Program-made: the position numbers and the translations under genes
Shown: piece by piece, positions 1 to 8,080 of the stretch
Position numbering within the stretch: the stretch's first letter is position 1
Layout: every line of letters begins with the position of its first letter
NCBI GenBank assembly: GCA_963797185.1
Contig: CAWCON010000003.1
Location: 124,001-188,000 of the forward strand
Source of the DNA: CAWCON01 sp963797185
Lineage (GTDB): Bacteria > Patescibacteriota > Saccharimonadia > Saccharimonadales > UBA4665
Direction: 5' to 3'
DNA: 64,000 nucleotides
Notes under the pieces: model-generated
The model's database searches: none
Told to the model about the DNA's origin: nothing
The model's input: only the letters and a program-made list of their open reading frames with translations

Positions 1-2
1 TC

Positions 3-512
3 ATCAAAGGCAAGGGAGAGTTACATACCTTAGTATCTACCAGATTACTGACGCACTATGGCCAGATAGTAAAAGACCTTAATCGTACAATGCTCGGTTA
101 TGAGCTCATAAAACAGCTCAATAGAGCTACTGAAGAAGTCCCTGAAGCTGATTACTTTAACCTCCTACAGACAGCGTTTGAGTCATTGAATAATGAAGCA
201 ATCAGTGTTGATCTTATTAACCAGTGGTTTAGCGTACAACTGTTGCGTCTCAGTGGGCAGTCACCCAATCTGAAAACAGATAATGAGGGCAACGAATTAC
301 AGGCTGATGCTTGCTATGAATTTAACGTTGAAAGTATGACTCTCTTTCAAAGCGAACAAGGCAGTTTAGCCGCTAATCATATCAAGTTTTTAAGGTTGGC
401 TTTTAGTGGTAATAAACCCGAGATTCTTCAAAAGATACATGGTCTTGATGGTCTGTTTCCTAGTACTTCTCCGTTGGTTCGAACTATGTTCCAGACCCAT
501 ATTCGTTTATAA
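3..512 (+). CDS. recO: DNA repair protein RecO, C-terminal part (cut by window edge)
   Basis: The open frame enters from the left edge with no start in the window and ends at TAA 510-512. About 169 residues remain. They match the C-terminal helical domain of RecO: an LVSTRLLTHYGQ-like stretch, a long helical part, then the GQSPNL turn followed by a beta segment with YEFN. RecO loads RecA with RecF and RecR during gap repair and anneals single strands. The zinc-finger cysteines seen in many RecO proteins after this turn are absent; only one Cys (DACYEF) is visible. The gene sits 9 bp upstream of glyS, a neighbourhood seen in many bacteria, where the two are often co-transcribed. The assignment rests on overall pattern rather than a catalytic motif. 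Confidence 0.72.
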   Translation: MKGKGELHTLVSTRLLTHYGQIVKDLNRTMLGYELIKQLNRATEEVPEADYFNLLQTAFESLNNEAISVDLINQWFSVQLLRLSGQSPNLKTDNEGNELQADACYEFNVESMTLFQSEQGSLAANHIKFLRLAFSGNKPEILQKIHGLDGLFPSTSPLVRTMFQTHIRL

Positions 513-521
513 TCGTCCCTA

Positions 522-1898
522 ATGAGTAGCGTTAATCTTGAGGATATTGTTAGTCTAGCGAAGCGTCGAGGTTTCATCTATCAGGGTAGTGAAATTTATG
601 GTGGTTTAGCTGGAACATGGGATTACGGTCCACTGGGCGTGGCTTTAAAGCGTAATATTATGACACTCTGGTGGAAGATGTTTGTGGAAGATCGAGAAGA
701 TATACTTGGTGTTGATGCGGCTATTCTTATGAATCAGAAAGTATGGCAGGCGAGTGGTCACGTTGATACGTTCACCGATCCGCTAGTAGAGTGCTCTAAT
801 TGCCATAGCCGATTCCGTGCCGACAAGATCGATACCTCAAAATGCCCAGCCTGCGGCAAAGAAGGTACTTTTGGTAAGCCGAGGCAGTTTAATATGATGT
901 TTAGGACAAGAATTGGCCCTTTGGCAGATGAGATAAACATTCAATTTAATCAGGATGCTCATGCTGGCGAGACAGTAACTCTAAGGGAAGGTGAGCACTA
1001 TCAGGCCGGAACCAATGATGTTTATCTACGGCCAGAAACTGCTCAGGGTATTTTTACGAATTATAAGAATGTTGTTGATAGTTTTTATCCTGCCATACCG
1101 TTTGGTATCGCACAACAGGGGAAGGCTTTTCGAAATGAAATTTCACCTCGCGACTTTATTTTTCGAAGCAGAGAATTTGAACAGATGGAAATTGAATATT
1201 TTGTTCACCCAGACCAGTGGGAGACAGTATTCGAAGACTGGGTGAAACGAGTGCATGAATGGTGCGAGGCGCTTGGCTTACCTAAGGAATCCGTGCATGA
1301 ACTAGAAGTACCAGATCAAGATCGAGCCCATTACAGTAAGCGTACTATTGATTTTGAATTTGACTTCCCGATCGGCCGTGAGGAGTTATTGGGGTTAGCA
1401 TATCGCACCGATTTCGATTTAAAGAATATTGAACGTGTGAGTGGTAAGAGTATGGAATACCGACCAAAGGATGGTGGTGAGTCATTTGTGCCACATGTTA
1501 TTGAGCCCTCCTTCGGTGTTGAGCGGGCGCTTATGGCGGTGCTGACGGCTGCTTACACTACGGATACAGTGAATGAGGAAGAGCGGATTTATCTTAAGCT
1601 TCCTCAACAGCTTGCACCAATCAGAGTGGCGGTTTTCCCTCTGTTAAAGAATAAACCAGAACTAACCACCAAAGCCAGAACTGTTTATGAGACATTACAC
1701 CGAAATTTGAAGTCAGTAATGTGGGACGACAACGGCAATATCGGTAAACGCTATCGCCGGCAGGATGAAATCGGGACACCGCACTGTGTCACGGTTGATT
1801 TTCAGACTCTTGACGATAACACTGTTACGTTACGAGATCGAGATACTACCGAACAACATCGGGTGTCAATCGATGACCTGACGAAAACATTAGCGTAG
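522..1898 (+). CDS. glyS: Glycyl-tRNA synthetase, homodimeric class II type
   Basis: Charges tRNA-Gly with glycine in the cytosol. The 458-residue protein has the alpha2-type layout. The N-terminal catalytic core starts with KRRGFIYQGSEIYGG. A four-cysteine zinc site follows (C91, C94, C108, C111), then class II motif 2 (FRNEISPRDFIFRSREFEQME, residues about 203-223) and motif 3 (EPSFGVERALMAV, about 328-340). A C-terminal anticodon-binding domain begins near residue 365 (APIRVAVFPLL). Length is normal for the family and no frameshift is seen. The ATG lies 9 bp after recO and no clear Shine-Dalgarno is visible, so translation is probably coupled to recO. UGA does not occur inside the frame, consistent with the standard bacterial code. 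Confidence 0.95.
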   Translation: MSSVNLEDIVSLAKRRGFIYQGSEIYGGLAGTWDYGPLGVALKRNIMTLWWKMFVEDREDILGVDAAILMNQKVWQASGHVDTFTDPLVECSNCHSRFRADKIDTSKCPACGKEGTFGKPRQFNMMFRTRIGPLADEINIQFNQDAHAGETVTLREGEHYQAGTNDVYLRPETAQGIFTNYKNVVDSFYPAIPFGIAQQGKAFRNEISPRDFIFRSREFEQMEIEYFVHPDQWETVFEDWVKRVHEWCEALGLPKESVHELEVPDQDRAHYSKRTIDFEFDFPIGREELLGLAYRTDFDLKNIERVSGKSMEYRPKDGGESFVPHVIEPSFGVERALMAVLTAAYTTDTVNEEERIYLKLPQQLAPIRVAVFPLLKNKPELTTKARTVYETLHRNLKSVMWDDNGNIGKRYRRQDEIGTPHCVTVDFQTLDDNTVTLRDRDTTEQHRVSIDDLTKTLA

Positions 1899-1927
1899 CG
1901 CTACCGTCCATCTTTAAGGTTTAGTTG

Positions 1928-1956
1928 TTGAAGAGTGCTTATTATGGCATTATACT
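1928..1956 (+). promoter_or_regulatory. Promoter giving a leaderless transcript
   Basis: TTGAAG (1928-1933), a 17-bp spacer and TATACT (1951-1956). The ATG at 1963 begins 6 nt after the -10 element, about where transcription should start, so the mRNA probably has no 5' UTR. The GTG at 1957 would lie upstream of the transcription start and is rejected as initiator. Confidence 0.65.
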
Positions 1957-1962
1957 GTGGCT

Positions 1963-2715
1963 ATGAGAGTTGAAGAGACGAGCCCACGATCTTTCGGATT
2001 TCTATCCGAAACACAGAGTGAAATGTTGAGGCAAGCTGCGTGGAATGGCTTAAATGAGTTATGGGGTCATGATTTTCAATCATTCTCAGATGTTGGCGAC
2101 ATAGCCTCTTATCAGAAGGCACTTATACTTGACACTCAGTTAGACAATGATAGAGGAGACGAGGTTGATCCAGCAATTTATTTCAACATTGAAGCCAGTT
2201 GCACTTCAGATGGGATCAGCGAGGGTCCCATTTGCAGGCGCTATCATAACCTAAATATAAGTCAGACGGTTACCGAGAACAGGGAAGTAGCACTTGGCGT
2301 TCTTGCCCTTATGACAGACGATCTCGAGGACGATCTTGACCCATGGTCGGAGCACTTACGAAGGATGAATATCGAGGAGGATACTTTATTGGCGACTCGT
2401 ACGGTGACTTATACCTGCCCAGGTACCCCAAAGCCAATTTTTATTTCTCAATATTTTAGCCTTAAAGTTGATTCTGTTGAGATTGATAAAATTGAAGCTG
2501 ACTTTTCTGATGGCGATGAAGAAAGAATCCTCGATATGCGCAAGAACCCTATAGCTGATAGGATATCGACTAAAGATCGCGAAGCTATCATTAGTATTTT
2601 TGGACTGTATGGAATCAAGTTACCTCTTAAAAAGGAGAATACGCGAACGTTCTCGCCGAAGAGCATACTAAACAATATCTTCCCAAAAAGCTGGTATTCT
2701 AGAGCAGGACATTGA
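1963..2715 (+). CDS. Hypothetical acidic cytosolic protein
   Basis: Not recognised. The product is about 250 residues, rich in Asp and Glu, with no signal peptide or obvious membrane segment. A cysteine-containing middle (ASCTSDGISEGPICRRYHNL) is followed by a stretch with DDLEDDLDP, a beta-rich part (ISQYFSLKVDSVEID), and a basic C-terminal tail (SILNNIFPKSWYSRAGH). ATG 1963 is chosen because the -10 TATACT ends 6 nt before it. The gene has its own promoter, separate from glyS, and is followed 34 bp later by the MBL-fold gene, which has a good ribosome binding site; the two may form one transcript. No function is proposed. Confidence 0.7.
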   Translation: MRVEETSPRSFGFLSETQSEMLRQAAWNGLNELWGHDFQSFSDVGDIASYQKALILDTQLDNDRGDEVDPAIYFNIEASCTSDGISEGPICRRYHNLNISQTVTENREVALGVLALMTDDLEDDLDPWSEHLRRMNIEEDTLLATRTVTYTCPGTPKPIFISQYFSLKVDSVEIDKIEADFSDGDEERILDMRKNPIADRISTKDREAIISIFGLYGIKLPLKKENTRTFSPKSILNNIFPKSWYSRAGH

Positions 2716-2749
2716 TAATTAGTAGAGTAGTAATTTGGAGGGTGTAAAT

Positions 2750-3391
2750 ATGCGCATTACAAAGTATCCACAGAGTTGTTTGTTGATAGAGAAGGACAGT
2801 AAAAGACTACTGATTGATCCTGGATCGTTTGTTACGCAGCAACATAGTGTTGATGACCTTTTACCGCTGGATGCGATTCTTATTACGCATGAACATCCTG
2901 ATCATGCCGATCCTTCACTTCTACAGTCTCTTGTCGATAAGGTTAAAATTCCTGTGATTGCCAACGAAAGCACTGCCCGAGTGTTGGGGCCAGTGGTTAC
3001 CCGCGCTATTCACGATAAGGAAGAATTTGAAGTCGCTGGTTTTAAAGTCATGGCCGCCGATTTACCGCATTGTTTGATGGTTGATGGCAGTGAAGGACCA
3101 CAGAATACCGGTTATCTGATCGACACAACATTCTTCACCCCAGGTGATGGTACTGACATTGACTCAATCAAGGCAAAAAATGCAGCCGTACCTATTGCCG
3201 GTCCAGATATAAGTCCACACGATGTATATCACCTTATCAAACAGATCGGTTGCACGACCGTTATACCAATGCATTACGACTATTTTCCGGGTGACCCGAA
3301 ATTTTTTACACAAATTATAGGTGGTCTTGATAAGTCGATAAAGGTTGTTTGCCTCAATAATGGTGAGAGTACCGATCTAACAACAGGGTAG
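2750..3391 (+). CDS. MBL-fold metal-dependent hydrolase (UlaG-like)
   Basis: A 213-residue metallo-beta-lactamase-fold protein. The metal-binding signature HxHxDH is intact (H47, H49, D51, H52 in THEHPDHAD). It is followed by a later metal-ligand segment (FFTPGDGTDID) and a C-terminal His in MHYDYFPGD. This layout resembles the UlaG/YtnP-like group of small Zn-dependent hydrolases; the substrate cannot be read from sequence. ATG 2750 is preceded by GGAGG at 2737-2741 with an 8-nt spacer. An in-frame TTG at 2735 would overlap that ribosome binding site and is rejected. The gene lies 34 bp downstream of the acidic hypothetical gene and is probably co-transcribed with it. Confidence 0.85.
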   Translation: MRITKYPQSCLLIEKDSKRLLIDPGSFVTQQHSVDDLLPLDAILITHEHPDHADPSLLQSLVDKVKIPVIANESTARVLGPVVTRAIHDKEEFEVAGFKVMAADLPHCLMVDGSEGPQNTGYLIDTTFFTPGDGTDIDSIKAKNAAVPIAGPDISPHDVYHLIKQIGCTTVIPMHYDYFPGDPKFFTQIIGGLDKSIKVVCLNNGESTDLTTG

Positions 3392-3410
3392 TACACATTT
3401 AACCATAAGC

Positions 3411-3439
3411 TTGACATTATACACATTTTCTGCTACATT
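3411..3439 (+). promoter_or_regulatory. Near-consensus promoter, leaderless start
   Basis: TTGACA (3411-3416), a 17-bp spacer ending in TGC (extended -10), and TACATT (3434-3439). ATG 3446 follows after 6 nt. One of the clearest leaderless promoter arrangements in the window. Confidence 0.75.
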
Positions 3440-3445
3440 GTGGTT

Positions 3446-3874
3446 ATGGAAAATAATAAAAGTACGCAATCAAAAGACAAACAACCTACACCACTTAATC
3501 GACATGATCGCATGATGAATATTGCTAAAGGTGCTTTAGCGGTAGGGAGCGTACTCAGTGTTGGTAAAGTAGTTGCTTCTCCTATTGAGCATGTCGCAAA
3601 GCTTGCCTATCAGAAAGAATTCTTCTCACCAAATACTCTTCCTACGGATAGAGTTCTTGTTTCTAAGCCAGGAGAAACCATTCGGGAAGTAGTTGATCAG
3701 GTTGATCCTACAGCAGATAGTGTTCAGAAGAGTAGCATTGAAGATTATGTACAGCATTATCAGGGTACCGCTCAAGCCTCAGCGGGTAACGAATTAACTC
3801 TGGGTCAGTGGATTGATGTGCCCGTAATAGGTCATAACGCAGCCGCTCATACCATAGACGTCGACCAAAAATAG
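3446..3874 (+). CDS. Hypothetical single-pass membrane protein
   Basis: A 142-residue protein with a polar N-terminus, a weak hydrophobic helix (IAKGALAVGSVLSVGKVVA, about residues 28-46), and an exported-looking polar domain containing VSKPGETIREVVDQVDP and LTLGQWIDVPVIG. The last two segments recall LysM-like domains (GETxxxIA... and LxxGQxLxIP), but the match is weak and I do not assign it. Expression is expected from the near-consensus promoter 3411-3439 as a leaderless mRNA. The next gene downstream is mraZ, after a 240-bp regulatory region. Confidence 0.62.
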   Translation: MENNKSTQSKDKQPTPLNRHDRMMNIAKGALAVGSVLSVGKVVASPIEHVAKLAYQKEFFSPNTLPTDRVLVSKPGETIREVVDQVDPTADSVQKSSIEDYVQHYQGTAQASAGNELTLGQWIDVPVIGHNAAAHTIDVDQK

Positions 3875-3895
3875 TCAGACGAAATAGTTGCCCTC

Positions 3896-3926
3896 ATAGC
3901 GCCGCCTAAGTAAGGGTAGGCGCTAT
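3896..3926 (+). terminator. Hairpin after the membrane-protein gene
   Basis: An 8-bp perfect stem ATAGCGCC / GGCGCTAT (3896-3903 with 3919-3926) lies 22 bp after the stop codon. No U-tract follows, so it may be an inefficient or factor-assisted terminator insulating the dcw cluster. Confidence 0.4.
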
Positions 3927-3930
3927 ATAT

Positions 3931-3968
3931 TGTGGATAAATAAATTGTATCTGAAAATCTGTGGATAA
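3931..3968 (-). promoter_or_regulatory. Two perfect DnaA boxes upstream of mraZ
   Basis: TGTGGATAA occurs at 3931-3939 and 3960-3968, the exact reverse complement of the DnaA box TTATCCACA, both in the same orientation with starts 29 bp apart. No dnaA, dnaN or rpmH lies nearby, so this is unlikely to be oriC. It is more likely a DnaA-responsive element in the control region of the division cluster. A 7-bp inverted repeat GTGGTGT/ACACCAC (3969-3987) directly follows the second box. Confidence 0.55.
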
Positions 3969-4010
3969 GTGGTGTGCATAACACCACTGATTTATAATTA
4001 TGTACTTGCT

Positions 4011-4056
4011 GTGGGTAGAAGTGGGTAGTATATTCATGGCAGTGGGTAATCGTGGG
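4011..4056 (+). promoter_or_regulatory. Putative MraZ operator: four phased GTGGG repeats
   Basis: GTGGGTA occurs four times, with starts at 4011, 4021, 4042 and 4052. The spacings are 10, 21 and 10 bp, so all copies face the same side of the helix. MraZ binds direct GTGGG repeats with 10-bp periodicity in front of mraZ in several bacteria, which matches this position. The last copy also forms a perfect 9-bp inverted repeat with GATTACCCA (TGGGTAATC 4053-4061, GATTACCCA 4068-4076). A TATAAT at 3993-3998 lies just upstream, so bound MraZ could block transcription from it. Confidence 0.72.
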
Positions 4057-4115
4057 TAATCCAAAATAGATTACCCAAAATAAAACAAAAACCACTCGTA
4101 AATTTAAATACATCA

Positions 4116-4478
4116 ATGGTAACAATAGACTATTTTCAGCGCAAACTTGACGATAAGCGGCGGTTAACTATACCGAGCTGAGCTTCGAGATGAGTTTGCT
4201 AGTGGAGTAGTCATAACCCGTGGATTTAAAAAATATTTACACGTGTATCCCCGGACCATCTGGGAACAAGAGGTTGAGCCAGAGCTCGAGAGTGATATCC
4301 TCGACGAAAGATGGCCGACATCAATGTGCAATTTCGGATGGGAAAGACGGAGAGGCCATGGATGAGCAAACAGGGTCGAATCACTATCGAGCAGCATTTA
4401 CTAGATTATGCTGGCATAGAGCGTGATGTTGTTGCTATTAGGGTAGGAAGTTATTGGCGCCTAATGGCAGTGACATAA
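4116..4478 (+). pseudogene. mraZ: mraZ, two frameshifts (probable consensus errors)
   Basis: MraZ is the AbrB-fold DNA-binding regulator that starts dcw clusters and controls its own promoter. Reading across three frames gives the expected protein. Frame one has an N-terminal FQRKLDDKRRLTIP AbrB-like element (4116-4178). Frame two has LRDEFASGVVITRG and KYLHVYPRTIWEQEV (from 4183). Frame three has the second repeat with KQGRITIEQHLLDYAGI and RDVVAIRVGSYWRL, ending at TAA 4476-4478. The conserved halves are well preserved, so the shifts are recent or are sequence errors. The gene lies directly downstream of the GTGGG operator array. A weak -10 (TTAAAT 4104-4109) ends 6 nt before the ATG. Confidence 0.8.
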
Positions 4479-4811
4479 AATACGCATCGACCTGTAAGCG
4501 TTCTTTAACAATTTAAACCAAAAAGCAAAACCAAAAAAATAACGACTCGAGGTTAGCTAATTGGCAGTCAACAGGTGGCCAAGGCCAACCACCCCAAAAC
4601 CTTTGCACCTTACATAAAAACACCTCCCAAAACTCCACCTCACACATAAGTCTCTCAAAACTTCGATGGAAGCAGTCAGAAGTTCTCAGATTTTTCAAAT
4701 CTCATAAGTACTTCTTTAATACGACATTTCATCACACAAAAACAAAAACTTTCAAAAAACAAAAAGTTGGCTGCTAATTAGGTGACCTTGCAAAAACAAA
4801 AACAAGTAGAC
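4479..4811 (+). other. A-rich spacer between mraZ and rsmH
   Basis: No convincing gene on either strand. The plus strand is strongly A/C-rich with runs such as CAAAAACAAAAA near 4734-4815 and a small GC-rich inverted repeat around 4571-4590 (GGTGGCC...CCACC). An extended -10, TGC-TAATTA, at 4772-4780 predicts a transcription start near 4787 and hence a short leader for rsmH. Spacers this long are unusual in dcw clusters. Confidence 0.4.
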
Positions 4812-5711
4812 ATGTCCCCAAAAAAACAAAATAAAAACAAACATATACCGGTTCTGCTAACGCAAACCATTGAATATTTAGCCCCTCATCAAGGTGAAAG
4901 TTATCTTGATCTAACGGCTGGATACGGTGGTCATGCGGCTGCAGTACTGGAGCTAACAAAAAATCCACAGTCATCAGTACTGATTGATCGTGATCAGGAA
5001 GCGGTGAGTATCTTAGGCGATCAATTTCGAGAAACAGGAATTACGATCCTACAGAGCGATTTTTATAGCGCAAGTCTTGATTTGCAAAAGCAAAACAGGA
5101 CATTTGATATTATTTTGGCTGATTTAGGCCTGTCGTCACCGCACCTTAATATAGCGAGTCGTGGATTTAGCTTTATGCTAGACGGCCCTCTCGATATGCG
5201 TATGGACCAAACGCAATTACTTGACGCGTACACCATAGTTAATAGCTATAGTGAGAACAAGTTAGCTGGTTTGATTACGTTATATGGGGAAGACCCGAAA
5301 GCTCGAAAAATTGCTCACGCGATTGTGTCACACCGACCAATCCATTCCACGAACGAACTCGCAACGATCGTCGCTCATCAATGGCCAGGACATCATAGTG
5401 TCCACCCAGCAACCCGGACATTCCAGGCGCTGCGGATAGCGGTCAACGATGAACTGGGGCTTATTGAGCGCAGTTTACCAATCTGGCTCGATAGCTTATT
5501 ACGTCCTGAAGGGCGTATAGCTGTTATTAGTTTCCATAGCTTGGAAGATAGGCTTGTTAAACAGGCTCTTCAAGATAGATCTGGCAATACATATGATGCA
5601 GATCTCAAGCTACTAACGAAGCAACCAGTAACAAGCGACGCACAGGAAATTGTTTTTAATCCGCGAGCGCGTAGTGCAAAACTACGTGCCGCCGTGAAAA
5701 TAAAAAAATAG
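4812..5711 (+). CDS. rsmH: 16S rRNA (cytosine-1402-N4)-methyltransferase RsmH
   Basis: Uses S-adenosylmethionine to methylate N4 of C1402 in the decoding centre of 16S rRNA. The 299-residue protein starts with the family hallmark HIPVLLTQTIEYL and continues with the SAM-binding loop YLDLTAGYGGHAAAVL and the DLGLSSPHL motif. Later come RIAVNDEL and ISFHSLEDRLVK, all typical. An in-frame GTG at 4782 would add a Gln/Lys-rich extension, but the likely transcription start (about 4787, from TGC-TAATTA at 4772-4780) lies downstream of it, so ATG 4812 is preferred. It keeps the family's short N-terminus. This gene is intact although its neighbours on both sides are frameshifted. Confidence 0.95.
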   Translation: MSPKKQNKNKHIPVLLTQTIEYLAPHQGESYLDLTAGYGGHAAAVLELTKNPQSSVLIDRDQEAVSILGDQFRETGITILQSDFYSASLDLQKQNRTFDIILADLGLSSPHLNIASRGFSFMLDGPLDMRMDQTQLLDAYTIVNSYSENKLAGLITLYGEDPKARKIAHAIVSHRPIHSTNELATIVAHQWPGHHSVHPATRTFQALRIAVNDELGLIERSLPIWLDSLLRPEGRIAVISFHSLEDRLVKQALQDRSGNTYDADLKLLTKQPVTSDAQEIVFNPRARSAKLRAAVKIKK

Positions 5712-5757
5712 AAAGGGATGCTACCGTGCCTATTCAGGTAAAAAGCAGCTCCCGAAC

Positions 5758-5853
5758 CTATAAAGTCCGAGTGAAGATCGTCATAGATCTTTCGGTGACT
5801 TTATAGTCTCAAGGTGGTAGATGGTGCCAGAGGTTTTTCCAAAAGCACCATCT
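5758..5853 (+). other. Structured intergenic segment, two strong hairpins
   Basis: Between rsmH and the ftsL-like gene lie two hairpins. The first pairs CTATAAAGTC (5758-5767) with GACTTTATAG (5797-5806), with an inner GAAGATC/GATCTTTC stem. The second pairs AGATGGTGC (5819-5827) with GCACCATCT (5845-5853). CTACC near 5721 can pair with GGTAG near 5816, enclosing the first hairpin. There is no U-run, so simple termination is unlikely. It could be an RNA processing or regulatory element. I do not recognise a known riboswitch. Confidence 0.4.
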
Positions 5854-5890
5854 CGCCAAAAAAATAAAAACATAAACAGAAAAATCAATT

Positions 5891-6242
5891 ATGACATACT
5901 CAAATTCTCTCGCTCTTGGTCGGAAACACGCATTTTCAAATCGTAATCAAAATGCTGTAAGTTTTCGAGACCAATCAACGTCGGATTGGCCCAATCAGCA
6001 ACACCATTATTTTAGTAGTCTTGGCATGCTTACTCGGGCTTTTATACCTTACTCAAGTGACAAAAACGAATGCCTATGGCTACCAGATTAATGGCTTGCA
6101 ACAGCAACAGAATCAGCTAAAACAAGAAAATGCCAATCTTGAAGTTACTTCAGCCGAATTACAAGCGGTTAATCGCGTCCAAACTAGCCCTGTAACGGCT
6201 ACACTTGTTCCTGTTGCACCAAGTGGATCAGTCCAAAATTAG
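5891..6242 (+). pseudogene. ftsL: FtsL/DivIC-like septal protein, one frameshift
   Basis: FtsL-like proteins are small bitopic division proteins bridging FtsQ/FtsB and FtsW/FtsI. The first frame encodes a polar N-terminus from ATG 5891. After a frameshift near 5978 the second frame gives RIGPISNTII, a membrane helix (LVVLACLLGLLYLTQV), then a Gln-rich coiled-coil (QINGLQQQQNQLKQENANLEV), the classic FtsL/DivIC layout. The position between rsmH and the PBP gene supports the call. Total length about 115 residues is normal. A single-base indel separates the halves, as in neighbouring genes. Confidence 0.72.
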
Positions 6243-6259
6243 TTATACTAGAAAGCTAG

Positions 6260-8039
6260 ATGAATGACTCGCGCCAATCGTCGGTCTTGAAGGCTATACG
6301 TCGTACACGAATATGGTATGTGGTATTGGTGCTCATTGTGGCGGTTTTTGTTATCCGTCTATTCGACATGCAGGTTATTCGATACGGATACTATCATACG
6401 GCAGCTCTAGACAATCAATTAAAGCAATATCAGATACCTGCCACGAGAGGCATTATTGAAGCTCAAGAAGGGAATTCGATTGTGCCGATTGTTCTTAACC
6501 AAGAGCTCTATACATTGTATGCAGATCCTACTCTGATAAAAGATAGTTCGAAAGACGCATCAATTATAGCCGGTGCGATAGGTGGCTCGACTAGTACGTA
6601 TCAGAAGGCGATGAAAACTTCAGGTACGGAGTACGTTATTTTGGCTAATAAGTTATCTCAGACACAATCAAATCAGATTCTTAGTCACCAGTTGCCAGGT
6701 ATTGGTACTCAGGGGCAGGACTATCGTACCTATCCGCAGGGTAGATTAGCGTCTCAGGTCCTTGGATTTGTTAACAACTCAGGAATAGGTGAATACGGTA
6801 TCGAACAAGCCCTTAACAAAGAGCTAGCGGGGACCCCTGGGCAACTAAAAGCCATTACTGATGCAGACGGAGTACCTCTGGTGGCAAGTAGTGGCAATAT
6901 TGAAACAGCACCGGTGTCGGGCAATAATGTTGTTCTGACGCTCGATACAGGGATGCAAGCCCAAGTAGAACAAATTTTGCAAAATGAATACAAAAATACT
7001 AAGTCACAAGGCCTGAGCGCAATAGTTATGAATCCGAATAATGGTCAGATTAAAGCTATGGCTAATTTCCCAACCTATAATCCAGCAGATTATCAAGATG
7101 TAAGTGATCCATCTTTATTCCAAAATGCGGCCGTAGATAATCCAATTGAGCCCGGATCGACTATGAAAACACTGACAACGTCAGCAGCACTTGATCTTGG
7201 AGCCATACAGCCAAATGAAACATTTTACGATCCTGCTCACTGGTTGGTTGATGGGTTTAATATTACTGATATTGAACAAGATGGTGGTCCTCGTGAGCAG
7301 AGTATCGCTAGTATTCTTGCGCTTTCACTTAACACTGGTGCTACTTGGATGTTAATGCAGATGGGTGGAGGACAGATCAACGAAAAAGCGATTACTAATT
7401 GGCATAATTACATGGTTGATCATTTCCGGTTAGGGCAAACGACTGGTATAGAGCAGGGTTATGAAGCAAGTGGCTATGTTCCGCCTGCGAATCTTAGTAG
7501 TCCATCAATCGATCTACAATATGCAAATACATCATTCGGCCAGGGAGTCTCGTTAACCGCAATGCAATTAGTTTCGGCACTCAGCAGCGTCATGAATGGT
7601 GGTACATATTACCAACCAACCTTAGTTGACGAAACAATTACTCCCAAGCGGCAGCGTTATCCCAAACCCCCAAAAGTACTAGAAACTCATACCGTTTCGC
7701 CAAAAGTGGGCCCTGAGATAATACCATTACTGGAAAACGTTGTGACGACATACTATCACGAGGGATTTTCGTACATGAACTTTAGCCCAAATTATCTTGT
7801 TGGTGGTAAGACAGGTACTGCTCAAGTGGCGGCACCAACCGGGGGTTATTATCCTAATATTTATAATGGTACCTATATCGGTTTTGTTGGCGGTAATCAA
7901 ATTCAGTACATGATAGTCGTATTTAACATTAAGCCAAATGGTGGCTGGATATGCTGGTTCATACGGAGGACAGCCAGTTTTTGCGGATATAGCCCACATG
8001 TTAATTAATGAAGGGTATGTTACGCCAAAATCACCTTAA
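6260..8039 (+). CDS. ftsI: Division-type class B penicillin-binding protein (FtsI/PBP2-like), C-terminal frameshift
   Basis: A transpeptidase that cross-links septal peptidoglycan outside the membrane. One N-terminal membrane helix (about residues 19-36) is followed by a PBP-dimer domain (ATRGIIEAQEG near 61) and a transpeptidase domain. The domain has the Ser nucleophile in S300TMK303, the SLN motif (356-358) and the KTG motif (517-519 in GGKTGTAQV). The frame carrying these motifs runs into a wrong C-terminus and stops at 8008. Shifting one base near 7945 restores GYAGSYGGQPVFADIAHML and a stop at 8037-8039, so the true gene end is 8039. The core is intact; the frameshift is most likely a consensus error. 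Confidence 0.88.
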
Positions 8040-8080
8040 TAATGGTATAATCTCAGAGTAAACTACATAACAAATAAAAA

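Noticed and set aside
1957..1962. GTG upstream of ATG 1963 as start codon
   Set aside because: It falls directly after the -10 element, upstream of the expected transcription start, so it would not be in the mRNA.
3931..4076. Interpretation of the DnaA boxes as the replication origin
   Set aside because: No dnaA, dnaN, recF, rpmH or rnpA nearby, only two boxes, and transcription direction does not switch here. A regulatory role is simpler.
4513..4698. Minus-strand 61-codon Trp/Phe-rich frame between mraZ and rsmH
   Set aside because: Composition follows from the A/C-rich plus strand; no start signals and antisense to the dcw transcript.
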